From contig MCGT01000028.1 of NCBI GenBank assembly GCA_002104935.1, positions 248,001 through 312,000 of the forward strand: a stretch of DNA of 64,000 nucleotides. The letters run 5' to 3'. Below are positions 19,486 to 31,599 of the stretch, in pieces. Every line of letters begins with the position of its first letter. The first letter of the stretch is position 1. Under the pieces are notes generated by a model. It was given only the letters and a program-made list of their open reading frames with translations, did not search any database and was not told where the DNA came from. The translations under genes were made by a program, and so were the position numbers. Source of the DNA: Hesseltinella vesiculosa (taxonomy: Eukaryota; Mucoromycota; Mucoromycetes; Mucorales; Cunninghamellaceae).

Positions 19486-22400
19486 TTACGAGCAAACGTT
19501 GCAAAGGACAGCAAAATCGTCTCTATGGCTATAGAGCCATACGCAATGGTATTTTGTGTGAATAAGTTTTTTCATAGCATCACGCACACGTGTCAAGGTG
19601 TCCCGTTGGTGGCCAACGTTCGCTATCTCCAGCACTTTTTTGAAGTCGTCGTCATTCCAGAATTCATATTCGTTCATTTTTTGTACAAGATCCTTTGGTA
19701 AATCGCAAGCAATGACTTGCACATCACCGTTGGTCAAGCTTTCCACAATAGGAGAAAGCCGATGTATGGCTGAGAAAAAGTGGGGTTGAGATGCCTCGTG
19801 AATTCTCCTTCCTGAAAAGAGCGCTCGTTGTAACTAGCTTTACCTTTATCTACGAGAAGAGCTTTTCGTTTTTGCTTCATCTTCGTTCTTGCCTTGCCAC
19901 GCTCTTCTGCATACACCACCTGCACGTCAAAAGACTTGCTAATCTTTTCCATGTTCTCATTCTTGGACATGTCAAAACTGTGGTCTTGTAGTAGGTCATG
20001 CAAATCTTTGCCTTTCAATTCATGCTTATTCTTCGGCACCTTGCCGCTCATGTAGCTCAGATCAACCTTGGCTTGCTCATTAATTTCAGAAGTGAGCCAG
20101 ATACCAAGTTCATGACGAGGCACTTCAGTCTCAGTTTTGTGCAACACATCCTTGACTTTGACAGTACCAGAGTTATCTGAGCCGGCCATCAGCGCGACGC
20201 CATGCCTACTCGTGTCTGAGTTAGGTTTGTATTGTTTCACGATCACCAGCCAGCTGATGCTTCCTCTTCGGCAAAAATGAGCCAGCTCTTCTGGAGTCAG
20301 TGCGGTGTTGTCGTCATACTGGACTTCCGCACGGATTCCATGGCTCCATAGGTCTCTCACTACTTCCAGCCGTTCTTGAAGGAGCATTTTTCCAAAACTC
20401 GCGACGTACACGTCCACCTACGTATGTGTTGTCAATACTGTGTCCATTTTTCTCTCGTTTTTTCTTGCGCCGTCTTACCCTCTTTGGAGCCCAAGGCCCA
20501 AACGACCTTAGTTTTTCATTTTTGGCTTTGATAAGGTGCTTGATTTGTTCAGACTGGTATAAATCCAAGTGACGGATGAGTTTTTGCATTGCAATGTTCA
20601 CACCAACTGCCCGCAGTTTCCTGTTCGCTGCTGCATTTGGGTGTGCAAAGTGCTGAATCAGTGCATCATATCTTTGGCAAAGAAAAAGAAAAAAGGACAA
20701 TGAAGACGACCTTTTCACGCGCTGCATCATTTACCTGCCACCAACGGCGACGACCTCCTTTTTCCTTGCATCGACAGCATTAGCAATTACTTCAAATACC
20801 AAACCTTCTTTGTAGAAATGATTGTTGTACCTTAAAGTGCCCACATGAGTTCCATGGCATATGTTCATCTGGTCATACTTACGCCAAGAGGGGGTGGAAC
20901 ATGATTTTATGATGTAGCCCGATTGACTTGCAGACATCCACAAGCGTCCGCAATTCGTTAGCGTATTCTCTGAATTTGGACCTGTTGGCACTACTCAGCT
21001 GGCTCTCGACCTTTTTGGATACAGTTTCCAAGTCGCCTAATAATCTTGGCGTAAGCTTTGAAAGTGGATAGCCCAAAGGCTTACCTTGGAGATTGAAAAG
21101 CGACAGCTCATCAAGCACATTTCTTTGCAGGTGGAATTTCAGCTTGAGGACGTTTCGAATACTTGAGAAAGAAGTGCCACGGCCCAAACTCGACAGAGCC
21201 ACCAAGACACCCTTGTAAACATCGGTCGGTACGTTACAGTTTTCTAAAATGATGTCGGCAATACTGGCATTATTAATCAAGATATGGAAGCCTCCACGCT
21301 TGTAAGGCGGTAGCTCTTCCAAAACTTCTTCCACAACCTTCAGGACTTCAGCATCCGGCACCATGGGCGACGTGTCATGGTGGACAATATCAAAATCTGC
21401 TTCTAGTACAGTCTCTGGTTGTCCGCCGTTTACACTTTCACGGTAGACAGATTCGAACGTAAATCGCTTGATCTCGGGAAACCCTTTCTTGCGCGAGATA
21501 TATCTGGCAAATGGGACGGTTTGATCAAACGGTAGCTGATTCAAAGATCCTTGCGAGTCCATGATATATACAGGGCTTTTCCAGTTCCATTTGTACAAGT
21601 CGTTTTTAGGTATGAGTAGGGGTACAGACACATCTACAGCGCCATGTCGTCTGAAAATCTTGGACATATGATCACGCACACGGTCGTGAAAGATATGGGA
21701 AAAAGGATCGAATTGATGCTCAACTTGCTAATACAGATATAATAGATTTGAGATTTCACGCATCAGCCCCTCCCCCCCCCTTTTTTTATCATCCGCGTCT
21801 TTACCGACTGATAATCATAAGTGAAATCCTTGTGTTGGTCCGATGACTGGGAGAACATGGCATACATAAGTTTGTCGTAATACGGGGTATTGGGATTAGC
21901 TAGTGGTCAATAAAAATGGAGGGTCAATATCAACCAAAAATCCAGCATCAGCTTTCTACCTATGGTGCGCACGCATTCGTTGATGTATTCGTCTTCTAAT
22001 TTTGGAGGCAATAGGTCACTTCGTAGCAATTCAAAGCTGTTTGGACGATCTTTAGGCTGCGGTGATGTCAACGTCTGAATGATAGAGGCTTGGTTGATAA
22101 AAGTGATAGGGAAATCGTCTGGCAAAGTTCCTCCACGTAGTTCATTCAAGACCTTGGAACAGAAGAAACAAAAGGAGAGTAGGTAACGTTACAGCTTTTA
22201 AACCTGTTACTTACAACGACGCGCTGCATCCCTGTCGAGACAGGGTAACACATTTCAAAAAAAATGATACCCAAGGAATACATATCAACTTTTTGGTTGT
22301 ATCGCATACTAGATGTCGACCCTGTGACAGGGTCAGGTAGGACTTCAGGTGAAACATAAAATGTGGTGCCAACGCCAGTGGTCATACTTTCATCGAGACT

Positions 22401-25400
22401 ATGTCCAGTATAGCCGTTGTTAGCTCCTTCATGAGATTCGTTGAAGTTTTTAATGCGTCCAGGAACCCATTGAGAGCTGCTAGAACGGATCAAACTCTGA
22501 GCTGCGTCGACCATTGTTTGGCTGGTAGTTGCTAAGCCAAAGTCACCAATTTTAATATCGTTGTTTGAGTCCAAAAAGATATTGGAAGGTTTCAAATCTC
22601 GATGGATCATGCCTTGTGAATGGATGTGCACCAGACCTTCAAGGATTTGCCGAAATAGCCGCCATATTTCATGTTCGTCTAATTTCTCATCAATGATATC
22701 ACGCAGAGTTTTTTTTTCGCAGTATTCCATTTGGATGTACAGAACACGGGTTGGCTTGCAGCTGGTATCCTGTTTGGGTATGGATTTTAGCCTTGGCTTA
22801 GCAGACCGTTTTGTTTTTGTGCTGATGGTATCGGTCGTATTGGCACTGCTGGGGCCGCCTTCACTGGATGCTGGGGCAAACGAGATGAGGTTCATAGACG
22901 AGTCAGTCGGTTCATCAGATTCATTCTCAGAGTCATAATCATCATTGTCATCAGCAAACTGGATAGCAGAGTAGCTCTTGCTCTTGGAATGGTCCATTGA
23001 TATGAAGTCATACCGATGCTGGAGCACACTGACATCCCCATCTTCATCGGAATCTGTGTCTGTATCGTCCGAGAATTCATCATTATCATCGCTGTCCTTC
23101 CATGTGGTGCCATTGCCGTCTTCAAACCAAGTGGCATAATAACGGACCACGTACTGGTGATGAAGCCGGGACAAGGTTTGTACTTCTCGCAAAATCTTCT
23201 TGACGCCTTCGCTGTCTTCAGGGTCCAGGCGGATTTTTTTAATGGCATACAGGCGACCATCCAGCCGGTTGCGGCACTTGACAACTTCACCAAACCCTCC
23301 TTTGCCAAGGAATTCAATTTCTTCAAAGTCGCTCTTATACCGAGATAGTGCACCGGCTGCTGCCAATGGAAACGGTGAAGGCTGGATAGGATTTGGTGGA
23401 TAAGGCGCAAGATCTGGTTGCGGCCGAGTTGCAGTTGAATAATTATCCATAGCATATATTGATTCGCCAAGGTGAATTCGAGGGGAAGAAACGGACAGTT
23501 CGTCACTGATGTGTAAGTTGACTTGAGTTTTGCCCTTGGGTATGCGACTCGCCTCATTGTTTAGACGGTTGGATAGACCGGATGGCTGGAGCGAGACAGC
23601 GTCATTGTCAGCAGCTGGTTGGAGGACATGGTCGTTTAAGGATTCCGAATTAAATAGGGGATCGTTTAACAAGTCAATGGCAGTGGGGCGCCGTTTGGGA
23701 TCCAAATCTAGCATACGTGTTGATAGGTTGACAATAGAAATTGGCAGGTCGTTTGAGTTTGAGCGAAAAAAAGCAAGATGGTCGCCAAACTCGCGCGTGA
23801 GATCCACACCCCAGATCATTTCGAGAAATGTCACTCCCAAACACCAGATATCATTTTTACGCCCATACACCCCGGGTCGTTCTCTGATTTCAGGTGAGAT
23901 CCAAGCTGAATAATGGTCATCATGGGAGATTGCTGTATCATTATCTCCTTCCAGGGGATTCGATTTGTTTAGGTCTTAAAGGTAAAGTGTTGAGTACCAT
24001 ATATACACGTGATATTGTTTCGTTTTTCCGTCTTACCTAGCAATCGCTTGGAGTAGCTAACATCCGCGAGCTTGACATTCCCTGATCTTGTGCAAAATAT
24101 ATTTCTCGGTGTGATATCTATAATATGACGATTAAGTATGATTGAATGTTGATGAGAAAAATCATAAACGACATACCTTTGCACACGAACCCGTTCAGGT
24201 GCAAATGATTGATTGCCCATAGCAGTTGCTTCAAGTATTTCCGTGCCGTGCTCAAACGAATGCCGCCGCCACAGATCTGCAAAAGGTCATAGAGGCTCCC
24301 ACCCTGTTCATATTCAAGTAATATGTGCATGGTCCAGTGGCCAAGACCTGCAGCCCCACGTTCCAACTTGGTATCATAGATCGATACAATATGAGGGTGT
24401 TGGAGCGTTTGTAGTCGTTTCAATTCCAACTCAACATCTTGCAACTGACATTTAAAACACATGATCGTTGGTGAGGATGATGGATCATGTCATTATTGGC
24501 GGAGTGGCAGTATCTTATTACCTTTCGCTTTCCAGCCTGAGTGTTGTAATAAGAAGAGCGGACTTGAATTCTTTTGACCACCACTAGACATGGGAGCCTC
24601 AAGGCGTTTATGTCTTCGGTCTCATCGTCATCACCCACAACTTTGAACCCAAGAGGTTGAGCAGAATAAACTTCGCTGACTGTCCCTCGGCCTATGCATG
24701 GTCCAAGGCTCACCATACGATAAAAGATCCTCTATGTAAAGCAAAGCATTAAGAGGTGCTGCGGAAATGACCAGGTCGCGATTTTTTTTACCTTTGGATA
24801 CGGAGCATCATCATCTTTTTGTAGTGGGGTAGTAATGGGATTGTCAAAGGAGACCGTCTTTATGCCGGTATCATCGATGGGACGCGTGTCGGTTACATCG
24901 TCATCTAGCAAGGAATAGATATCATCTATCAATAGAGGCTGGTTTGATTTGTATCCGAGTTGCTCGCGTCGTTCCTGTGCGGCCTTTGCTTGTTCTTGTT
25001 TCCTTTCCAGCTCTTGTATGATCTTCTTATTGATGAGTTCAGATTGTACACGCAGCTCTGCCTCTTGAAGCTCTGCTTTGCGAGCTTCTTCTTGTACAGC
25101 TCGCTCCCGTTCTTCCTGCAAACGCACGAAAGAAAAAAGAAATAAGTAACTTGAATGTCCATTCAGTCCGGCTCTTTGAATACCTGCTGATCTTTTTCCA
25201 CCCGCATGACCATTTGCTCGTGGAAACTAAGTTTACTGCCTTCAACGGGAGGGGTATTGTGATTTGCTAAGAAGGCTCGTGCAAGATCTGCCAAGTCGTA
25301 GACCATTTCGCGACCAACCATTTCCTTGGCAGCTTCTCGCAAAGTGTGCAAGAGGTGCTGGATGATCTTTGGTGGTAGACCATGGTAACTGGTTTGCTTC

Positions 25401-25813
25401 ATTTCCGGGGGAGTATTTGGATACGTTTTAGGAAGCCTGTGAGTAAAAACAGAAATTATATATGAGATGCGTTGGTATCTCAAAAGAGTAGAAAAGCGAC
25501 GAATTGGAAGCGTTTTGTGCGCAGGATGAACTCTTACGTGAATTTCAAGTCAATTTTCACATGGGCATCTTCTGGTTCACATCCATGAGGAAACAGGTGT
25601 AGAATAAACTCAGGATTCGGTCGAGCAATCTATTCAATTTCAAAAAAAAAAACCGAGAAGCAAGATGTGAATGGAGGCATAGCTGGGGTAGTTTATTGTG
25701 TCTAATTTTACCTTCCAAGGATTGTTAGTTACAATCTCGTAATCTTCCATAAAGATTGCTTGTAACGCTTCAATCTCTGTTAGTTGGATTTCATGTAATT
25801 CGTCCAGATCCAT
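19486..25813 (-). CDS. GCN2: eIF2-alpha kinase GCN2
   Basis: Fifteen exons (25712..25813, 25538..25629, 25184..25436, 24792..25115, 24522..24731, 24177..24444, 24037..24117, 22215..23974, 21960..22152, 21805..21899, 20883..21727, 20735..20830, 20479..20671, 19844..20417, 19486..19769) give 1,789 residues. Order: RWD domain (residues 6-130, [17 protein letters not shown]), charged coiled coil, pseudokinase, kinase with [11 protein letters not shown], an acidic Asp/Ser insert and [10 protein letters not shown] (catalytic Asp near 903), HisRS-like domain (HISRS-type [24 protein letters not shown]), and the C-terminal ribosome-binding/dimerisation domain. It phosphorylates eIF2-alpha when uncharged tRNA accumulates or ribosomes stall. 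The RWD domain would bind Gcn1. The gene is head-to-head with CAF-1. Confidence 0.96.
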
Positions 25814-25991
25814 TTCGAGGAATGGAGTGAAGAAGACAAAAGAAAAGGAAAGACTCTTGCACCAGCCTTTTTGTGCATTGGGTCTTTGTCCTGTGATTGG
25901 ATGCCCAATTCTAGTCGCAAAGGTGGGAGCGTGGAAGTGCGCGCCAAAAAAAATTGACCAGGTTTGCAGTTCTTCCCTAACCGAAACATAA

Positions 25992-28949
25992 ATGACGAAT
26001 TATTCACCCTTCGATGTGAACCTGGTAAAATTAAGAATTATACTATCCTGAAATGCTAATGCAATGCTAATATTTAATCGTAGAACGTAGGGCTGCTCAA
26101 AGACGGGAAGCTTTACTGCGATCAACCTCCTCTGCGCACTGAAAATCATCCTGATTGTGCTCATGGTACGTTCACAAATGGTCCTCTGCTTTGTGCATGG
26201 GTTAATAATTAACCCCCATCTACTTCATAGACATCATTGCTTACAGGCACTACCGAAAACACATTGAAAACATGCTCGCTAATGGAAATACGAACGTTAA
26301 TGTCATACCTGACGAGTACACCCGGTGCCTTTGCATGCTCATCGAAGACAGGTATTGAAAAGATAGAAGTGAAAACATGCAAGAAATTTCAAAGGGCTGA
26401 CGTTCTCCTATTTTGCTCATAGTGACGAGAGCCTTCCATCGATGGTCAATCGGTTGAATGAGCTACTGTCCCCTTTTAATCGAAACGAGCATGGTAACTG
26501 AGCCAGTTGAATCTTGAAAAGATCGATCTCACCAATTATCTACACAGTGGCCCATATCTTTTTCGAAAACATTGAAGCCCGTATCCGTTCTTTAGCTATG
26601 CAGACAAAATATGGCCTGGATATTTACGATCAAGATACAGGCACTTGTACGGGACCCGCAAAATCAGCCACTTCCCCATCAGTATGTATCTCACTGTTCT
26701 TGTGAAAAGCGTGACTCACACGACTTTCTGTTTTCCTAGCATCTCAGCGTTCTACGATGGGAAACCATAGATGTCCGCTGCACGCCATTGGATTTCCAAG
26801 AAACGGTCCTGGCGCGGCGAAATGGGCGTCGCATGGTAAAAAAAAAAATGCACTGCTCTTGGACTGAAGCACCAATTTCTATTTATCGACTGTAGATGGT
26901 GGAGCACCTAGCTGCGTACTACAAGTCACTGTCACAGCAGCAAAGGGATCTCCTTGTTTGCTCTCCCCGACAGAGGAAAAACGGCACTCAGGCGCAAGAT
27001 GGCCGACAGAATATTAAAATACTCCAAGAACAAGCCGTAGCCGACGAAAAGCAAAAGAAAAAGGTAATGCTCAAATGATTGATATCGATGGCACTTCACA
27101 CGCTTCCATTCTTATCTAGGAAGAGGAGAGGGTTCGCAAAGAAGAGGAACGAACTCGAAAAGAGCTGGAGCGAGCAAAGAAAGAAGAAGAACGACGTAGC
27201 CGGGAAGCCGATAAAATGAAACGAGAAGAAGAACGCAAGCGCAAGGAACAAGTAAGGACACGAGAAAGGATAAGCAATATGCTCACCTCTTACCCGTCTA
27301 TGTTTCCTCAGTCACAAATGCGACTCACGTCTTTATTCACCAAACAATCTGAAATCAAAAGCGTTCCAAAGCAAGCTCAACAAGGTAATCTATGAAAGCT
27401 AGGCAATGGATCAAATACTCATTATCCATATTCTGTGTTTGAATAGATTTCATGCCATCCACCTCGATGTTTCCCCCCTTCTTTGTCAAAGACCATGTCC
27501 ACCTGTATACCGTCCAACCTATTCCTTTGGACCGCACCAAGTTTACAGACGCCATAACTCCCCATACCATAAACAGCTCTGAAACTCCCAAAGGTACACA
27601 AAAAAAAAAGGATCAATCTAATCCTCGATACTTTACTGTTAGAGTCTACAAATTTGCGCCAAGCCTACGTGGATAGACTGCGCCAAATGCACCCAGAGTC
27701 AATACTACCACGCCATTTCACCAACCAGATTGATTTGCGCACTGTGTTGGCCACTAACAATGGCGTGGAATCTCTTCAGCAATCTGATGGGATAGCCTTG
27801 AAAATGAAACTCCTCCAGTTTACTGAAGACGTCCGTCCTGCTTACTATGGTAGGATATGCTCCCCGCCTTCGTACACTTTTTTTATTTACTGCCATTATT
27901 TTTTTTAGGTACGTGGACGAAATCAAGCAAAATCATTACTTCCAAGAACCCCTTTCATGGCGATACGGATGTGCTGGACTATGACCACGACAGTGAGGCC
28001 GAATGGGAGCCAGAAGGCGAAGGAGAAGATATTCGAAGTGGTGATGAAGACGATGACGATATGCCTGAAGCTGGGGAACTCGAAGATGTAAGTTGTGCTC
28101 CGGCAAGAATGTACAATTCGTTACTCAATTCCTTTTGCGCGTATGGACAGGTTGGCTGGTTAGTTCCAGAAGGATACCTTTCTGACGGAGAAGGTATTGA
28201 GGACGACACCGATGGCATCTCCAAGGTAGTGCAGCGGCTCTCTGTTCGACCAGGTTCTCGGAAGGTAAATTTTAGTTTTCATAAACAAAAAATGAAAGAG
28301 AATCTGATTTTTTTTGTCAGGCACTTTCTATACGCCCGATGATGGTTGGTCCGATCTTTGACGACAGCGATAACGAATCAACAGAGGACGCCCTTCGGCC
28401 ATTTCGACTACGCTTCCTATCAACATGTCAAGGTTTGTCACACGAGTAAAAGCAGTCATTGAAATATGAATTGTTAACCCACTCCTCCAACCATATTTTA
28501 GATATTGAAAGCTACAATCCTTTTGCCACGGTCAAACGCGAACATATGCCTTCGACTGGCGTGGAGCGCAGTAAACAACCCATTCAATTTTCTTCAGAGC
28601 ATGGTGATCAATTGCTTCAGGTATGCAGCCTTGACTTTGCATTTCCTCCTCTCGCCAAAATAACACCTTCTTGCCTTGTAGATCATTTCTGGACGTCCTG
28701 ACGGTCTGCCAAAGTTGTTAGCAGAGGCAAAGGCACACCCTTCGCTCAGCATATTCCCCAAGACGCAATTGGAATCGCTTATCCGGATCATGGCAATCAA
28801 AGAAAAGCGTGGAGACGACAAGGTATCCTATAATATGAAAATCTTCTCAAGCGCTCATCCACTCTCTTACTTTCTAGAAACCAAACTGGTATCGTAAGGA
28901 GAACCAGACGAACATTGTCAAGAACAAGAATGTTGGTGGCTGCGATTGA
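25992..28949 (+). CDS. CAC1: Chromatin assembly factor 1 large subunit (p150/Cac1)
   Basis: Seventeen exons (25992..26024, 26084..26165, 26231..26351, 26423..26493, 26548..26681, 26740..26835, 26896..27063, 27120..27251, 27312..27384, 27447..27593, 27643..27849, 27909..28087, 28151..28264, 28321..28432, 28502..28620, 28682..28822, 28878..28949) give 666 residues. The middle is a highly charged Lys/Glu/Arg coiled coil (KER region). The conserved CAF1A core follows (KLLQFTEDVRPAYYGTW, NPFHGDTDVLDYDHDSEAEW), then a long acidic stretch (ED region). A C-terminal winged-helix-like part follows. CAF-1 deposits newly made H3-H4 behind the replication fork together with PCNA. The ATG is 178 bp from the GCN2 ATG. 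Confidence 0.93.
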
Positions 28950-29061
28950 ATTTATAAAAAAAAGAAAACCCAGCAATGTGACTGGTCAAAAAGTCTGTTC
29001 CAGTTTTATTTTTTTTTATTTTCTCCTTCTTTCGACTACGCATTTCATCTTTTTTACACAA

Positions 29062-29510
29062 ATGGCTGCTGTATTCGGTGTTAGTAACTTTGCTGTGACT
29101 ACAGTATCTTCATCATCCTCAAATGAAGCCCGTTTAAGAACCATTGCTTTATATCGAAAATTTCAAAAATCTGTAAGCATTTTGTCTCTTTCGAATCCTA
29201 GCATCAGTTGTGAGCTTAATTAATCTCAACTGTCAATATTTTACCTCAGGTTCCCGAAATCATGAAGATTCATGAAATCAATTTACCCACCTCTGCTATC
29301 CGTGCGAAAATTAGAGAACAGTTTGAACAACACCGCTACGTAAAAGATTTGCAAGTGCGCGATATTCTTCTTGCGAAGGGCCAAATGGAATACCAAGAAA
29401 CCATGAATGTGTGGAAGCAAAACAACCATATCATGAACTACTTCATCAAAGATGAAGCCGAAGCCAAGCCAACAACCTTCCTTGAAAAGTTCTATGAAGG
29501 TCGCTCTTAG
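29062..29510 (+). CDS. NDUFA6: NADH:ubiquinone oxidoreductase LYR subunit (NDUFA6/B14)
   Basis: Two exons (29062..29172, 29250..29510) encode 123 residues. The LYR motif is in TIALYRKFQKSVPEI, followed by the conserved Phe near FEQHRYVKDLQVRD and the family tail NHIMNYFI. This accessory subunit of respiratory complex I binds the mitochondrial acyl carrier protein. There is no clear cleavable presequence, as usual for the family. It is co-oriented with the CAF-1 gene, 112 bp downstream of it. Confidence 0.92.
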
Positions 29511-29726
29511 ACGCACATATTGCAGTTTGTACATTTTAACCACACCAATAAACACTTGCCATTGTACGGAAATGAGCCTTTCAACAAGCAACACCACAGC
29601 GAATCAAATTTAATCTCTCCGCTCCTACTGTCATTTGATGGGCATTAGGCTTTTACAGTATTTGAAGAGTCCCCGAAGAAGTAAAAGGCAAATTGTGCGA
29701 ATTCTCACTACACCAGCACAAATCTC

Positions 29727-30020
29727 TTAGACAGCCAAGGAAGTGCTAGAGGTTGGCAATGCACTAAGAAAATTGGGTGAGCTGTCTTCGAGCAGATCGC
29801 CAGGTCGTCCTCTGGGTGTAAGACGGTTGCTTGCATCAACAATGTGCTTTTGCAGGTAAAGTTTGTAACTCGGCAAATTTACGCAGCAAATCTTATCCAT
29901 TGTATAATGCATTATGATTATCCCAGGACAACCCAAGTAGGCTTCACTTGGACCTTCACTGTTGTCACTCGCCAAAAGACAGGTGTAAAATACGAACGTA
30001 AATGAGATGATGATCTACAA
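29727..30020 (-). CDS. Hypothetical reading frame
   Basis: An open frame ends at 29727. From a possible acceptor near 30016 it reads IIISFTFVFYTCLLA, then a polar segment with CVNLPSYKLYLQKHIVD and TPRGRPGDLLED. The hydrophobic start could be a signal peptide, but no ATG is in frame. I recognise no family. It may be a terminal exon of a gene whose other exons I could not trace across the A-tract at 30074-30098. Confidence 0.25.
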
Positions 30021-30230
30021 AACAAATGAGAAAAGATCGTAGGCAAGGCTTAATATTGCGCATCAATTGCAGCAAAAAAAAAAAAAAAAAAAAAAAAAAG
30101 ATAAAAGATAGAAATACTGTACGAGTCGAAATGATATCTAGTGGTGGTTTACCGAAAACATAATAATTGGAGCAGCTTATTTTTTTTGGCATCAGAGGTA
30201 GGAAGTATAGAGAGGAAATGTGGTATAAAT

Positions 30231-30808
30231 TTATGCATACAGAGGAAATGACCAGGCTTCTTCGTCGAATGGATGGCGATCCACAGTGATGTCGGAATGA
30301 ATGTGATAGAATGTCGCATGAATGTGAAAATGACTGTTCTGTAAGCCATTATCCATGGCGATCCAACCATATTCGTCAGGTTCCAAGTCGCTGTGGCGAG
30401 GGCAGCCTCGCTCAGTTTTGCTTCCGGTCGGTTGCAGCAAGGATTGTCTTGCGGATAGTTTGGTCGAGGCGATGTGTTGCCGATCGGTCTTGCTGTTCGT
30501 AAATAACAAACATGTAGCTAAATGAGAGTACCCGTGCGTCGCTCACATCAGCCTGCATAGTTGCACCCTTGATAGATTGACGGCGGAATGTGGCAAAGAT
30601 AAAGATTTCCGAAGCATTGACGCCATCCACAACCCATGGGTCTTGGTCATTTTCTTGCTCGTTGTAGTCGTTTACCATATAATGTGGCGGTTGGATCGGC
30701 GAGGGTACCATCCAAACTGTGCCATGAAAGAGAGCTGAGTTTAAAGAAAAATGGAAGTGGCGGAGCTTGAATACAACATGGCAATGGTGGACTCCAGCAA
30801 AAGGGCAA
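30231..30808 (-). CDS. Hypothetical protein, 5' end not found
   Basis: Two exons (30547..30808 and 30231..30488) are joined by a 58-nt GTGAGC...CAAG intron, keeping frame for about 173 residues. Segments include CPFAGVHHCHVVFKL, ASEIFIFATFRRQSIKGATM, DLEPDEYGWIAMDNGLQ and a His-rich tail HFHIHATFYHIHSD. The composition looks like a folded protein. I cannot assign a family, and no in-frame ATG is visible upstream of the first exon. An alternative splice at GCACGG|GTACTC would end the protein about 60 residues earlier. Confidence 0.4.
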
Positions 30809-30940
30809 CTGTGACAATAGGAAAAAAAATATGAATACACATGTAGAATACGTCAATGATGATCGGAACAAACGTGGTAAGATTTTTTACATCTGGATTA
30901 ACCTATTTTGTGAGTCAATTTAGAAGTTTGGTGTACGTGA

Positions 30941-31365
30941 ATGACCCACAAGAACCGCCTTTGTTATCTCAAAAAAGAATCAGTCAACACTGCTTTAAAT
31001 ATCAATACTATCTTCCAACCATCTGTGAACCAGATAATTCAATGGGACCACAGAACTAATGATGCTATGGCAGCACTAATGCCATCTTATTTTGAACCTC
31101 AAAATTCAAAATTGACAATGTGATCTTCAATGAAATCCTTTTTCTTAATATTTTATTTATCATAGTCATAATTACAAATCAATACTTATTACTTCTACCA
31201 ATACATCACCTATTCAGCTGAATAAAATTTTGTGCAATTCAATGTCCAAAGCGGTCCAGCAGGATGGTCACAAGTAAATTTGCAAAGTGCCCTCTCCCTG
31301 GCAGTCCGTTTTTCTTTCGTTTTTCCTTTCGTTTTTCCTTTCGTTTTTCCTTTGTTGCCTAACAA
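30941..31365. other. Intergenic stretch with one unassigned open frame
   Basis: An open plus-strand frame to 31123 contains NTALNINTIFQPSVNQIIQW and DAMAALMPSYFEPQ, which reads like protein but has no start context or partner exon. Near 31310-31350 the 12-bp unit TTTCGTTTTTCC repeats about four times just upstream of the next ATG. Confidence 0.3.
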
Positions 31366-31599
31366 ATGTCGTATCGAAAAGAAGCTAAACTCCTTACGGA
31401 ATCACAGGCTGAACAATTCTGGGCAGTGGCAAAGAGGAAGGTAAAACGCCATAGGTTTTTGCAGGAAGATACTCTATCAAAAAGAATTACGGAAGCTTGC
31501 GAAACTGTGGAAAAGCATCATTTCAAAGGTTTCGTTTCGCACATTGTTACAAGTGTTGGAATAAGTGTCGAAACAGGTAACCCATGTAATGGCCACTGA
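31366..31599 (+). CDS. Small protein related to the H2B-like relic at 12.8 kb
   Basis: An open frame of 77 codons from a good ATG (MSYRKEAKLL) runs through ESQAEQFWAVAKRKVKR and HHFKGFVSHIVTSVGISVE to a TGA. The last part matches the minus-strand sequence at 12765-12830 at DNA level, with about 80 percent identity over 55 bp and a two-base gap. In that other copy it sits upstream of an H2B alpha-3-like exon. A GTAACC donor after GVETG-like codons is possible, but no downstream exon with helices alpha-2 or alpha-3 was found. Whether this is a short intact gene or a remnant is open. Confidence 0.35.
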   Translation: MSYRKEAKLLTESQAEQFWAVAKRKVKRHRFLQEDTLSKRITEACETVEKHHFKGFVSHIVTSVGISVETGNPCNGH

